Of a stretch of 5,034 nucleotides of DNA, positions 1 to 5,027 are shown piece by piece. Source of the stretch: Sporomusa sp. Lineage in GTDB: Bacteria > Bacillota_C > Negativicutes > Sporomusales > Sporomusaceae. The notes under the pieces were generated by a model. The model was given only the letters and a program-made list of their open reading frames with translations, was not told the origin of the DNA and ran no database searches. The translations under genes and the position numbers were made by a program. Each line of letters opens with the position of its first letter. Within the stretch, counting starts at the first letter, position 1. The stretch spans positions 1 to 5,034 of the forward strand of contig JAQSXM010000287.1 of the NCBI GenBank assembly GCA_029256645.1, in the 5' to 3' direction.

Positions 1-840
1 CTGTCAAGCAATAATGCCGAAATCAAAGAAATTTATTCCGGATGCATATGTTGCTCATTAAAAGGTGAATTCACCCACGTTTTAAAGCAGGCTATTTCTA
101 GTATAAAGCCAGAGAGAATTTTGATTGAGCCAACCGGCATCGGCAAGTTGTCCGAGATATTGCAAATTGTTCAACAACCTCGCTTTCACGAAACGATCGT
201 TATTGATCATGTGATAACCGTAGTGGATGTACACCAAGTACACAATTATTTGAAAAATTTCGGTGAGTTTTATAAAGACCAAATTTCTCATGCTAACATC
301 ATAGTCCTTAGTAAAACTCAGGAAATGCCAGATCTTAAAATTCAAGAGATTGTAACTTTGATTCGGGAATATAATCCATCGGCTAAGATAGTAGACAGTC
401 CTTGGGATCAGTTAGGTGTTCAGGAGATTTTGCAAGAAGAGAAATCACATGAAGAACTCATCAAGAACGAGAATGTTATTTCACTTAAAAAGCTTAGTTA
501 CAACAGAAACCAACCTGTATCTTCCCGAACCTGTGATCACCATTCAAGAGCAGATATATTCGATAATGTTTCATGGAAGGGTCTGCGAGTTTTTTCTATT
601 TCCTCGCTAAATGCTGTGCTCTCTGCTATTAGTACAGGGCAATATGGTAAAATTTTGCGGGCAAAGGGGATCGTTGCCGGGAAAAAAGACTGGATTCATT
701 TTGAGTATGTAAATGGCCAATGGAAATGCAATACTACGGAACCATTAAAGCTCGGGCGAGCGGTGTTCATAGGGCAAAATTTGCTCTCTGAGAAACTATT
801 GGAGCTGGTTGAGGGGCCGCCCAATGCCGAAAGTTGTTGA
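1..840 (+). CDS. G3E-family (CobW/P47K, COG0523) GTPase, 5'-truncated by window edge
   Basis: The reading frame is open from base 1 to the TGA at 838-840, giving 279 visible residues; the start codon and Walker A loop must lie upstream of the window. Visible family marks, numbered from base 1, are the metal-binding GCICCS (residues 14-19), the EPTG motif (43-46) that corresponds to the family's E-P/x-S/T-G, a VVDV strand (74-77), and SKTQ (104-107) in the place of the usual NKxD base-recognition motif. A CobW C-terminal-like domain follows (about 185-270), with ILRAKG and a later W-F-Y-V pattern. A short CDHH cluster stands where many relatives carry a His-rich metal-binding stretch. Members of this family are GTP-dependent metallochaperones or cofactor-insertion proteins; the metal or target here cannot be read from the sequence. 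It overlaps the next gene by 17 nt, so the two are probably co-translated. A TTG at 121 is not a credible start, because the conserved GCICCS lies upstream of it. Confidence 0.9.
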   Translation: MSSNNAEIKEIYSGCICCSLKGEFTHVLKQAISSIKPERILIEPTGIGKLSEILQIVQQPRFHETIVIDHVITVVDVHQVHNYLKNFGEFYKDQISHANIIVLSKTQEMPDLKIQEIVTLIREYNPSAKIVDSPWDQLGVQEILQEEKSHEELIKNENVISLKKLSYNRNQPVSSRTCDHHSRADIFDNVSWKGLRVFSISSLNAVLSAISTGQYGKILRAKGIVAGKKDWIHFEYVNGQWKCNTTEPLKLGRAVFIGQNLLSEKLLELVEGPPNAESC

Positions 841-1450
841 TATTGTTCAGGGATTTGTTGGATCGGGAAAAACTACACTGATAAACAGCCTCATTGAAAA
901 CGCTTTTCCGGATGAGAAAATTCTTGTTGTTTTAACTGAGTGGGGGAACACTCAGGTTGTTCAAATGGATTCACGGATTACGACGTACTCATGGAATTGT
1001 GAAAAAGGGTTTTCTACGGATGCAGTGCGACAAATTGTTAGAACTGGACCCACTCAAAGGATAATCTTTGAGGTAAATGGACTGGCTTCGGGGAATGAGC
1101 TCATGGATGTTTTACTGCAGCTAGCCAATGAGGGCCATATTTGTCTAGGCGCAAAGATGGCTGTTTTTGATGGAAAAAAATATAATTTATTAGGTGAATC
1201 GTTTAAAGATATTCTTTATCAAGTCGCAGTAACTAATGACGGCTTTTGGATCAATCATGCCAATAAAAATATATGTAAGTGGTTGGCCTCAATTAATCCA
1301 GGGTCTCATCAAAGCACTGGGGATGACTTACCCAAGTGGTATGATCAAGTTGCAAACGCGGGACCAAAAAGAAGCATAAAGGAGCTTGCCTTATGTATTG
1401 TTGTCCCTGTGATAGTGTATTTAATTATTTACCTGTTAATCTTTAAATAA
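824..1450 (+). CDS. Small degenerate G3E/CobW-like P-loop protein with C-terminal membrane helix
   Basis: This 208-residue protein starts at the ATG at 824, preceded by GAGGGG (811-816) at 7-nt spacing. An in-frame TTG at 809 is rejected because it has no such site. It has a clear Walker A loop, GFVGSGKT (residues 10-17), an EWG (39-41) resembling the family's E-x-G, and EVNG (83-86) in the position of EPSG. The CxCC motif is reduced to one Cys (NCEKGF, Cys59), and no NKxD-like motif is visible: the expected strand reads DGFWINHANK (139-148). There is no CobW C-terminal domain. Instead, after a polar stretch, residues 188-207 form one strongly hydrophobic helix ending in FK, which suggests a tail anchor with the P-loop domain in the cytoplasm. 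The start lies inside the end of the preceding G3E gene, so translational coupling and a functional pair are likely. Its biochemical role is unknown, and whether it hydrolyses GTP, ATP or nothing is open. Confidence 0.85.
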   Translation: MPKVVDIVQGFVGSGKTTLINSLIENAFPDEKILVVLTEWGNTQVVQMDSRITTYSWNCEKGFSTDAVRQIVRTGPTQRIIFEVNGLASGNELMDVLLQLANEGHICLGAKMAVFDGKKYNLLGESFKDILYQVAVTNDGFWINHANKNICKWLASINPGSHQSTGDDLPKWYDQVANAGPKRSIKELALCIVVPVIVYLIIYLLIFK

Positions 1451-1504
1451 AAAGCAACTGTTGGCCTCCATGATAAATGTTAAATAAGATTACTATTAAG
1501 TATA

Positions 1505-1542
1505 AAGAAACAAGAATCGCTCGAAAGCGAGTCTTGTTTCTT
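1505..1542. terminator. Bidirectional hairpin terminator between convergent genes
   Basis: AAGAAACAAGA (1505-1515) is exactly complementary to TCTTGTTTCTT (1532-1542). After one A/G mismatch the stem continues with TCGCT/AGCGA around a CGAA tetraloop (1522-1525). Both strands have T-rich 3' sides. It sits 55 nt past the stop of the plus-strand GTPase pair and 38 nt past the stop of the minus-strand antiporter gene, so it can end transcription from both sides. The remaining bases of the 1451-1579 gap show nothing gene-like apart from a short GTGAC/GTCAC inverted repeat (1568-1583) overlapping the antiporter stop codon. Confidence 0.85.
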
Positions 1543-1579
1543 ATTATATAGAAGAGAGATTGCGTTAGTGACAAGCTAG

Positions 1580-3004
1580 TCACAATAGATAGCCAGCGAG
1601 CAGATAGCCGCCTGCTGAAACTATAAATGCAAGCATTCCATAAGGAGCACAGTAGCGTATATGATCGATCACAGGAATATCCATAGTGCTTGCTACCAGG
1701 ATAGGGTCTTCTCCCAAAGGAGATATGCTGTCGCCCACAGAACCACCGGCCATAACGGAGCCAAGTATTAACGGTAGATTAACGTCGGCGGCAGCCGCGG
1801 TTGACAGTGCAACCGGTAAGAATAAAGCCCACGTTGCCCATGAAGAACCGATAAAATACGATGTGATCCCCGTTGATAAAAAGAATAAAACGGGAAGAAG
1901 CTGGTGGGGTAAATAGGAGTTAAACAAATTAGAGGCAATATCATAAAACTCCAAGTCACGAGATAGCAGGATCATTGCCCAGGCCAGGCTGATAATAATG
2001 ATTGCCGGCAGCATTTCCACGCCGCCGGCAAAAAAGGCTTTTTGCAGCGACTTCGCCGGGACTTTTTGCATCAGATACAATAGAATAGTTAGGCTGAGGG
2101 TGATTATTGTGGCGTTTAAGACGGCCAGTTCGTAGTCGGCAAATATCAGGGCTTGACTTAAGGATGTGCCTCCCCGGCTAACGCCGGAACGCCATACCAG
2201 GTAAAACAGGGCCGAAATCATAACCAGGAGTGGCAGGACGAGGTTGAAAAGACGGGGCGGAAGTTTTTCTTCAAAGGTATGCTGATGCTCGGCTTCACTT
2301 ACGGTATGTTCTCCTTGTTTAGACAGCATTGGTTTATAGGCAGGCTGAAAGAGTTTCAACGGTTTAATTTCCGTAAAAGTTAGCATCCCACTGAAAAGAA
2401 CCATAATAATCGAATAAAAATTATAGGGGATAGCCTGGAGATACAGTGTATAAGGGCTGGTGCTCACATTTAATTGCAGCAGAATTGGCACTAGTAGCCC
2501 CAAAATATAGCCAATATACGTAGTGGCAAACGGAATCAACGGGATTAGCTGGGACGAGCTGTTGATGATGAAGGCCAGCCGATCTTTTGAACTGTTGGTT
2601 CTTTCCAGGACTGCCTTGGAAATAATGCCGCTTGATATTATGCGAAAACAACAGTCGAGGAAGGTGAGGGGGGTGATCAGCCAAACGCTTAGGTAGGCGC
2701 TCCGCTTTGATTGTAATCGCTTTTCTGTAAGGCTGGCAAAGGCTGAAATTCCTCCGCCGAGCTTGAATATTTCCGACAGGGCACCGAACCCGAACAGGAA
2801 GACCAATATGACGGCATTGGATTCATCCGTGATAGCACCGGTAATATACGAACTAAATAAATCCAGTGCTTCCAACAAACTATTGTCGGACCTTAAATAC
2901 GCCCCGATCATTAGTCCAATGATAATCGAAGGAATGATCCATCTGGTTAAAATGGCAAAAACTATAATAAATAGAAAAGGAATAAGGCTAAGGATGATAT
3001 CCAT
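1580..3004 (-). CDS. NhaC-family Na+/H+ antiporter (COG1757)
   Basis: This is a 474-residue polytopic membrane protein of the length usual for the NhaC family, with roughly 11-12 hydrophobic segments. Family-like stretches are INSSSQLIPLIPFATT (residues 147-162), GSSWATWALFLPVA (386-399) and the signature-like GGSVGDSISPLGEDPILVAS (420-439), which matches the NhaC G-S-x-x-G-D-x-x-S-P-x-x-D/E-x-x-I pattern. A polar, probably cytoplasmic loop (about 215-252) carries His233, His240 and His242. NhaC proteins exchange external protons for internal Na+ in pH and sodium homeostasis; some relatives (MleN, TyrP-like) instead exchange organic or amino acids, so the substrate is inferred. The ATG (3002-3004) has a strong AGGGAGG site on the minus strand (3011-3017) at 6-nt spacing. 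The gene stands alone, convergent with the GTPase pair and divergent from the amidase gene. Confidence 0.9.
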   Translation of the reverse strand: MDIILSLIPFLFIIVFAILTRWIIPSIIIGLMIGAYLRSDNSLLEALDLFSSYITGAITDESNAVILVFLFGFGALSEIFKLGGGISAFASLTEKRLQSKRSAYLSVWLITPLTFLDCCFRIISSGIISKAVLERTNSSKDRLAFIINSSSQLIPLIPFATTYIGYILGLLVPILLQLNVSTSPYTLYLQAIPYNFYSIIMVLFSGMLTFTEIKPLKLFQPAYKPMLSKQGEHTVSEAEHQHTFEEKLPPRLFNLVLPLLVMISALFYLVWRSGVSRGGTSLSQALIFADYELAVLNATIITLSLTILLYLMQKVPAKSLQKAFFAGGVEMLPAIIIISLAWAMILLSRDLEFYDIASNLFNSYLPHQLLPVLFFLSTGITSYFIGSSWATWALFLPVALSTAAAADVNLPLILGSVMAGGSVGDSISPLGEDPILVASTMDIPVIDHIRYCAPYGMLAFIVSAGGYLLAGYLL

Positions 3005-3045
3005 ATACTTCCTCCCTAAATAAGAATATTCCTAGTTTATACAAG

Positions 3046-3051
3046 ATTATA
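3046..3051 (-). promoter_or_regulatory. Candidate -10 box (TATAAT) for the antiporter gene
   Basis: The minus strand reads TATAAT at 3051-3046, 42 nt upstream of the antiporter start codon, which leaves a short leader holding the ribosome binding site. No good -35 hexamer is found at 16-18 bp (the sequence there reads CTGCGT or similar), and a second A/T-rich hexamer, TATAAA (3041-3036), is an alternative. The call rests on one perfect hexamer in AT-rich DNA and is therefore weak. Confidence 0.35.
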
Positions 3052-3090
3052 TGAAACAATGCACAAGACGCAGGCGAGGTGCACATACAA

Positions 3091-3104
3091 AAACCCTGGG
3101 GTTT
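3091..3104. repeat. Perfect palindrome, possible operator
   Basis: AAACCC-TG-GGGTTT is a perfect inverted repeat with a 2-bp centre, located about 40 bp upstream of the candidate antiporter -10 box in the divergent intergenic region. Its form suits binding of a dimeric regulator. A 14-bp palindrome can also occur by chance, and no second copy was seen in the window. Confidence 0.3.
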
Positions 3105-3161
3105 CAAACTACATGCTTGTCGGTGTCAATAATGCTTATAGAGTTATATGAATTTACATAA

Positions 3162-3210
3162 AACAAAAAGCGACATACCGGGCTTTTTTAGCTGGTATGT
3201 CACTTTTGTT
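3162..3210. terminator. Long imperfect hairpin, terminator-like on both strands
   Basis: GACATACC (3172-3179) pairs with GGTATGTC (3194-3201). The stem continues outward, after a C/A mismatch and one bulged A, by pairing of 3162-3170 with 3203-3210, and inward by GC/GC around a TTTTTTA loop. The minus-strand 3' side (CTTTTTGTTTT) and the plus-strand 3' side (CTTTTGTTATT) are both U-rich in RNA. No gene is visible that would need termination here, since the flanking genes point away from each other. It may belong to an unannotated RNA together with the next hairpin. Confidence 0.5.
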
Positions 3211-3217
3211 ATTGGCC

Positions 3218-3242
3218 AACAGGCAGCAACTGCCTGTTTTTT
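3218..3242 (+). terminator. Rho-independent terminator with no visible upstream gene
   Basis: AACAGGCAG (3218-3226) and CTGCCTGTT (3230-3238) form a perfect 9-bp stem with a CAA loop, followed by a T-run reaching 3242, so it is directional for the plus strand. It lies 139 nt upstream of the amidase start codon. It would end a short plus-strand transcript starting within about 3060-3160, or act as an attenuator in a long amidase leader. The only ORF seen there is a 12-codon one (3113-3151) without a ribosome binding site, which is not credible. Confidence 0.7.
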
Positions 3243-3316
3243 CTATTGTCTTTATCAGTAAGATATGCTAGTGTGTTTACATAACATAGTGGGTTCGGCC
3301 TAAAAGGTGTATAGTT

Positions 3317-3354
3317 CTTAACGAATATCCTCAAGAACAAGGATATTTGTTAAG
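3317..3354 (+). promoter_or_regulatory. 15-bp leader stem-loop upstream of the amidase gene
   Basis: Bases 3317-3331 pair with 3340-3354 over 15 bp, with a single G-T wobble and an 8-nt loop (CAAGAACA). It ends 15 nt before the GGAGG ribosome binding site (3370-3374), so it does not cover that site. GTTCTT (3314-3319) could alternatively pair with AAGAAC (3333-3338), which is incompatible with the main stem. It could be an mRNA 5' stabiliser, a regulatory structure or an operator-like inverted repeat. No convincing promoter was found between 3243 and 3316; TTTACA (3276-3281) and TATAGT (3310-3315) are badly spaced. Confidence 0.5.
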
Positions 3355-3380
3355 TGAACCCCACAGGCTGGAGGTGTATT

Positions 3381-4256
3381 ATGTTACAAAAAAGTGTGGT
3401 TTTATTGATTCTGTGTCTCTTCGTTAGTATGCTGAGTTTTGCGCCGGCAGCCCATGCCGCCTCAATCAGTGATCTTGTTAAAACTATTGGCACACCAAGT
3501 ATGGAAGCTGCTGGCGATAAAAATAGCAGCTCAAATTTTTTGGAGAAAATATTCAATTTTGTTTTTGAAAAACTACTAAACCCATTACTGGGGTTAAGCA
3601 AAGGGGCTTCTACCCTTGAGCAGCCGTCAAATTCTCCGGGGATCACAACGCTGTCACAGTCGGATGGCACCGATGTCAAGCCAACATCGAATGCCTTGCA
3701 AGGAAAAACGATTGTTGTTGACCCTGGGCATGGCGGCAGCAATCCGGGTGCGGTTGCGAACGGTACTAGGGAGTCCGACCATAATCTGGCAGTGAGCTTA
3801 GCATTGCAAGACAAGCTGCGTAAAGCCGGAGCCAAGGTTGTTATGACCCGTACCGCCGATAAGACCGTTGCACCGGAAGGGAGTTCGCTGAGTAAGGAAC
3901 TGCAAAAACGAGTGGATATTGCCGAGGCCAATCAGGGAGATTTGTTCGTCAGCGTCCATGCCAACTCCAATCCTGATAAAAAGATTGCCGGTGCCATGAC
4001 TTTCTTTTCGCAGAGCGGGTCCGAGCCGTTGGCCAAGGACATACAATCCGCTTTGGTAAATGCAACTGGTGCCAAGGATAGGGGAGTGCATGCCGCTACC
4101 TTTCATGTTCTGCGTAATACGTCGATGCCGAGCGTGCTGGTAGAAACAGGTTTTTTAACCAACGCAGAGGAAGCGGCGTTATTAAGAAACGATGCGTATC
4201 GCTCCAAAATAGTTCAGGGAATTTTTGATGGTGTGGTTCAATTTTTTAATAATTAA
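3381..4256 (+). CDS. Secreted N-acetylmuramoyl-L-alanine amidase (Amidase_3 family)
   Basis: This 291-residue protein starts at the ATG at 3381, with GGAGG (3370-3374) at 6-nt spacing. An in-frame GTG at 3354 lies inside a stem-loop, lacks such a site and would spoil the signal peptide. Residues 1-26 form a signal peptide ending APAAHA, with likely cleavage before AS. Residues 27-105 are a linker with an amphipathic stretch near 53-74 followed by a Ser/Thr/Pro-rich part. The catalytic domain spans about 109-290: DPGHGG (114-119), ESDHN (131-135), SVHAN (191-195) and VETGFLTN (254-261). By family analogy His117, Glu131 and His193 bind Zn2+ and Glu255 is catalytic; all are intact. The enzyme cleaves the MurNAc to L-Ala bond of peptidoglycan outside the membrane. 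No LysM, SH3 or SLH wall-binding module is present. It resembles the CwlD/AmiC type; a sporulation role versus a cell separation role cannot be decided. It is monocistronic, bounded by its own terminator. Confidence 0.93.
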   Translation: MLQKSVVLLILCLFVSMLSFAPAAHAASISDLVKTIGTPSMEAAGDKNSSSNFLEKIFNFVFEKLLNPLLGLSKGASTLEQPSNSPGITTLSQSDGTDVKPTSNALQGKTIVVDPGHGGSNPGAVANGTRESDHNLAVSLALQDKLRKAGAKVVMTRTADKTVAPEGSSLSKELQKRVDIAEANQGDLFVSVHANSNPDKKIAGAMTFFSQSGSEPLAKDIQSALVNATGAKDRGVHAATFHVLRNTSMPSVLVETGFLTNAEEAALLRNDAYRSKIVQGIFDGVVQFFNN

Positions 4257-4266
4257 ATCAATCGCG

Positions 4267-4299
4267 CCGGGATAATAATTCTATTATCCCGGTTTTTTT
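4267..4299 (+). terminator. Rho-independent terminator of the amidase gene
   Basis: CCGGGATAATA (4267-4277) and TATTATCCCGG (4282-4292) form a perfect 11-bp stem with an ATTC loop, followed directly by seven T residues (4293-4299). It starts 11 nt after the amidase stop codon. The T-run directly abuts the presumed left edge of the insertion sequence. Confidence 0.95.
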
Positions 4300-4311
4300 G
4301 CGTAAGCGAAT

Positions 4312-4332
4312 ACCACATGCTATGCATGTGGT
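4312..4332. repeat. IS200 left-end (LE) hairpin
   Basis: ACCACATGC (4312-4320) and GCATGTGGT (4324-4332) form a perfect 9-bp stem with a TAT loop. The right-end hairpin at 5007-5027 has the same design: a CCAC-type 5' arm, a TAT loop and a GTGGT 3' arm. In this family the transposase binds such subterminal hairpins, and cleavage occurs at a distance set by short guide sequences at the stem foot. Confidence 0.8.
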
Positions 4333-4367
4333 TCCAAAAAGCTTACAGCTATGCCTCGAAAAAAACA

Positions 4368-4426
4368 GCCTCCTTTGTTAGAATAAATGCAGGTTTGCCG
4401 ACCGCATAACTCAGAACAAAGGAGGC
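4368..4426 (+). promoter_or_regulatory. Stem that sequesters the tnpA ribosome binding site
   Basis: GCCTCCTTTGTT (4368-4379) is perfectly complementary over 12 bp to AACAAAGGAGGC (4415-4426), which contains the tnpA GGAGG ribosome binding site (4421-4425). Inside the loop, ATGC (4387-4390) and GGT (4392-4394) pair with ACC (4401-4403) and GCAT (4404-4407) around one bulged A, making a second stacked stem. In mRNA that starts upstream, the ribosome binding site would be buried, keeping transposase synthesis low. This matches the known 5' leader repression of IS200. The stem may also hinder read-through from outside, although it has no T-run. Confidence 0.8.
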
Positions 4427-4434
4427 GCATCCAA

Positions 4435-4902
4435 ATGGATACTAAAAGTTTAGCACATAGTAAATGGCGTTGTAAATATCACATAGTATTTGCCCCAAAG
4501 TACAGAAGGCAAGTTATATACGGAAAAATAAAAGCGGATATAGGAGTGATATTAAGAAAGCTGTGTGAGTACAAAGGAGTGGAAATTCTCGAAGCCAATG
4601 CATGTCCAGATCATATTCACATGTTAGTGAGTATACCTCCTAAAATCAGTGTAGCGTCTTTTGTAGGATACTTAAAAGGGAAAAGTTCGTTGATGATATT
4701 TGATAAGCATGCGAATTTGAAATATAAGTATGGAAACAGACATTTCTGGTGCAAAGGATATTATGTGGATACAGTGGGACGAAATAAAGAAGCAATCGCA
4801 AAATACATCAGAGAGCAGCTACAAGAGGATGTAATTGCCGATCAGTTAAGTTTAAAAGAATTGACAGACCCGTTTACGGGTGAACCAGTAAACAAGTCAT
4901 AA
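4435..4902 (+). CDS. tnpA: IS200-type Y1 (HUH) transposase TnpA
   Basis: This 155-residue protein starts at the ATG at 4435, with GGAGG (4421-4425) at 9-nt spacing. An in-frame ATG at 4387 lies within the leader stem-loop and is rejected. The length is typical for IS200 transposases (about 150 residues). The HUH pair is His60 and His62 in DHIHMLVS (59-66), and the presumed nucleophile is Tyr124 in KYIREQ (123-128), with Gln128 one helix turn later as a likely third metal ligand. The conserved N-terminal KYHIVFAPKYRR and central GYLKGKSS and HFWCKGYYVDTVG blocks are intact, so the enzyme looks active. It works as a dimer that nicks single-stranded DNA through a 5'-phosphotyrosine link and excises and inserts the top strand. 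There are no frameshifts or premature stops. No tnpB follows, so this is a transposase-only element. Confidence 0.95.
   Translation: MDTKSLAHSKWRCKYHIVFAPKYRRQVIYGKIKADIGVILRKLCEYKGVEILEANACPDHIHMLVSIPPKISVASFVGYLKGKSSLMIFDKHANLKYKYGNRHFWCKGYYVDTVGRNKEAIAKYIREQLQEDVIADQLSLKELTDPFTGEPVNKS
4483..4512 (-). promoter_or_regulatory. Weak candidate promoter for an antisense RNA over the tnpA start
   Basis: The minus strand reads TTGCCT (4512-4507), an 18-bp spacer, then TACTAT (4488-4483), each matching 4 of 6 consensus positions. A transcript would start near 4476 and run leftward across the tnpA start codon, ribosome binding site and leader stem. This is the same arrangement as the art200 antisense RNA described for enterobacterial IS200. 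The boxes are weak and similar pairs arise by chance in AT-rich DNA. Confidence 0.25.
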
Positions 4903-4906
4903 AAAT

Positions 4907-5001
4907 AGCCCCTTTAGGGGCTGACTGAAAAGGTTATGCGGTTGGCGGACTTTTTCAGTGAGTCTTGAGACTCAGCTAGTACTATGCCCTTATAGGGCGT
5001 A
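4907..5001. repeat. Series of four small hairpins in the IS200 right flank
   Basis: After the tnpA stop come AGCCCCT-TT-AGGGGCT (4907-4922), ACTGAAAA (4924-4931) with TTTTCAGT (4952-4959), TGAGTCT-TG-AGACTCA (4959-4974), and TATGCCCT (4983-4990) with AGGGCGTA (4994-5001) around a TAT loop, with one T-G wobble. None has a proper T-run directly after it, although the second has T-residues within its own 3' arm. Together with the terminal hairpin they make almost the whole 130-nt right flank foldable. They may protect against read-through, structure the tnpA mRNA 3' end, or serve transposition. Confidence 0.65.
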
Positions 5002-5006
5002 ATCAA

Positions 5007-5027
5007 GCCACCCGTTATACGGGTGGT
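5007..5027. repeat. IS200 right-end (RE) hairpin
   Basis: CCACCCGT (5008-5015) and ACGGGTGG (5019-5026) form a perfect 8-bp stem with a TAT loop, extended by a G-T wobble (5007/5027). This terminal hairpin is the counterpart of the left-end hairpin and the presumed TnpA recognition site. The seven bases left after it (5028-5034) probably contain or approach the right cleavage site. Confidence 0.8.

Noticed and set aside
82..345. Open frames of 60-200 codons opposite or overlapping the GTPase, antiporter and amidase genes
   Set aside because: They lie in other frames of well-supported genes, lack convincing starts and encode no recognisable features.
809..823. TTG at 809 as the start of the second GTPase-like gene
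   Set aside because: The ATG at 824 has a GAGGGG site at good spacing, and the protein then begins right before the family's first strand and Walker A loop.
121..840. TTG at 121 as the start of the first GTPase gene
   Set aside because: The same frame is open back to base 1 and encodes the conserved GCICCS motif upstream, so the gene is cut by the window edge.
3113..3151. 12-codon ORF in the divergent intergenic region
   Set aside because: It has no ribosome binding site and nothing indicates coding.
3354..3380. GTG at 3354 as the amidase start
   Set aside because: It lies at the end of a 15-bp stem, has no ribosome binding site and would add nine residues before a normal signal peptide; the ATG at 3381 has GGAGG.
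4387..4434. ATG at 4387 as the tnpA start
   Set aside because: It lies inside the leader stem-loop, lacks a ribosome binding site, and the extra residues are not part of the IS200 transposase family.
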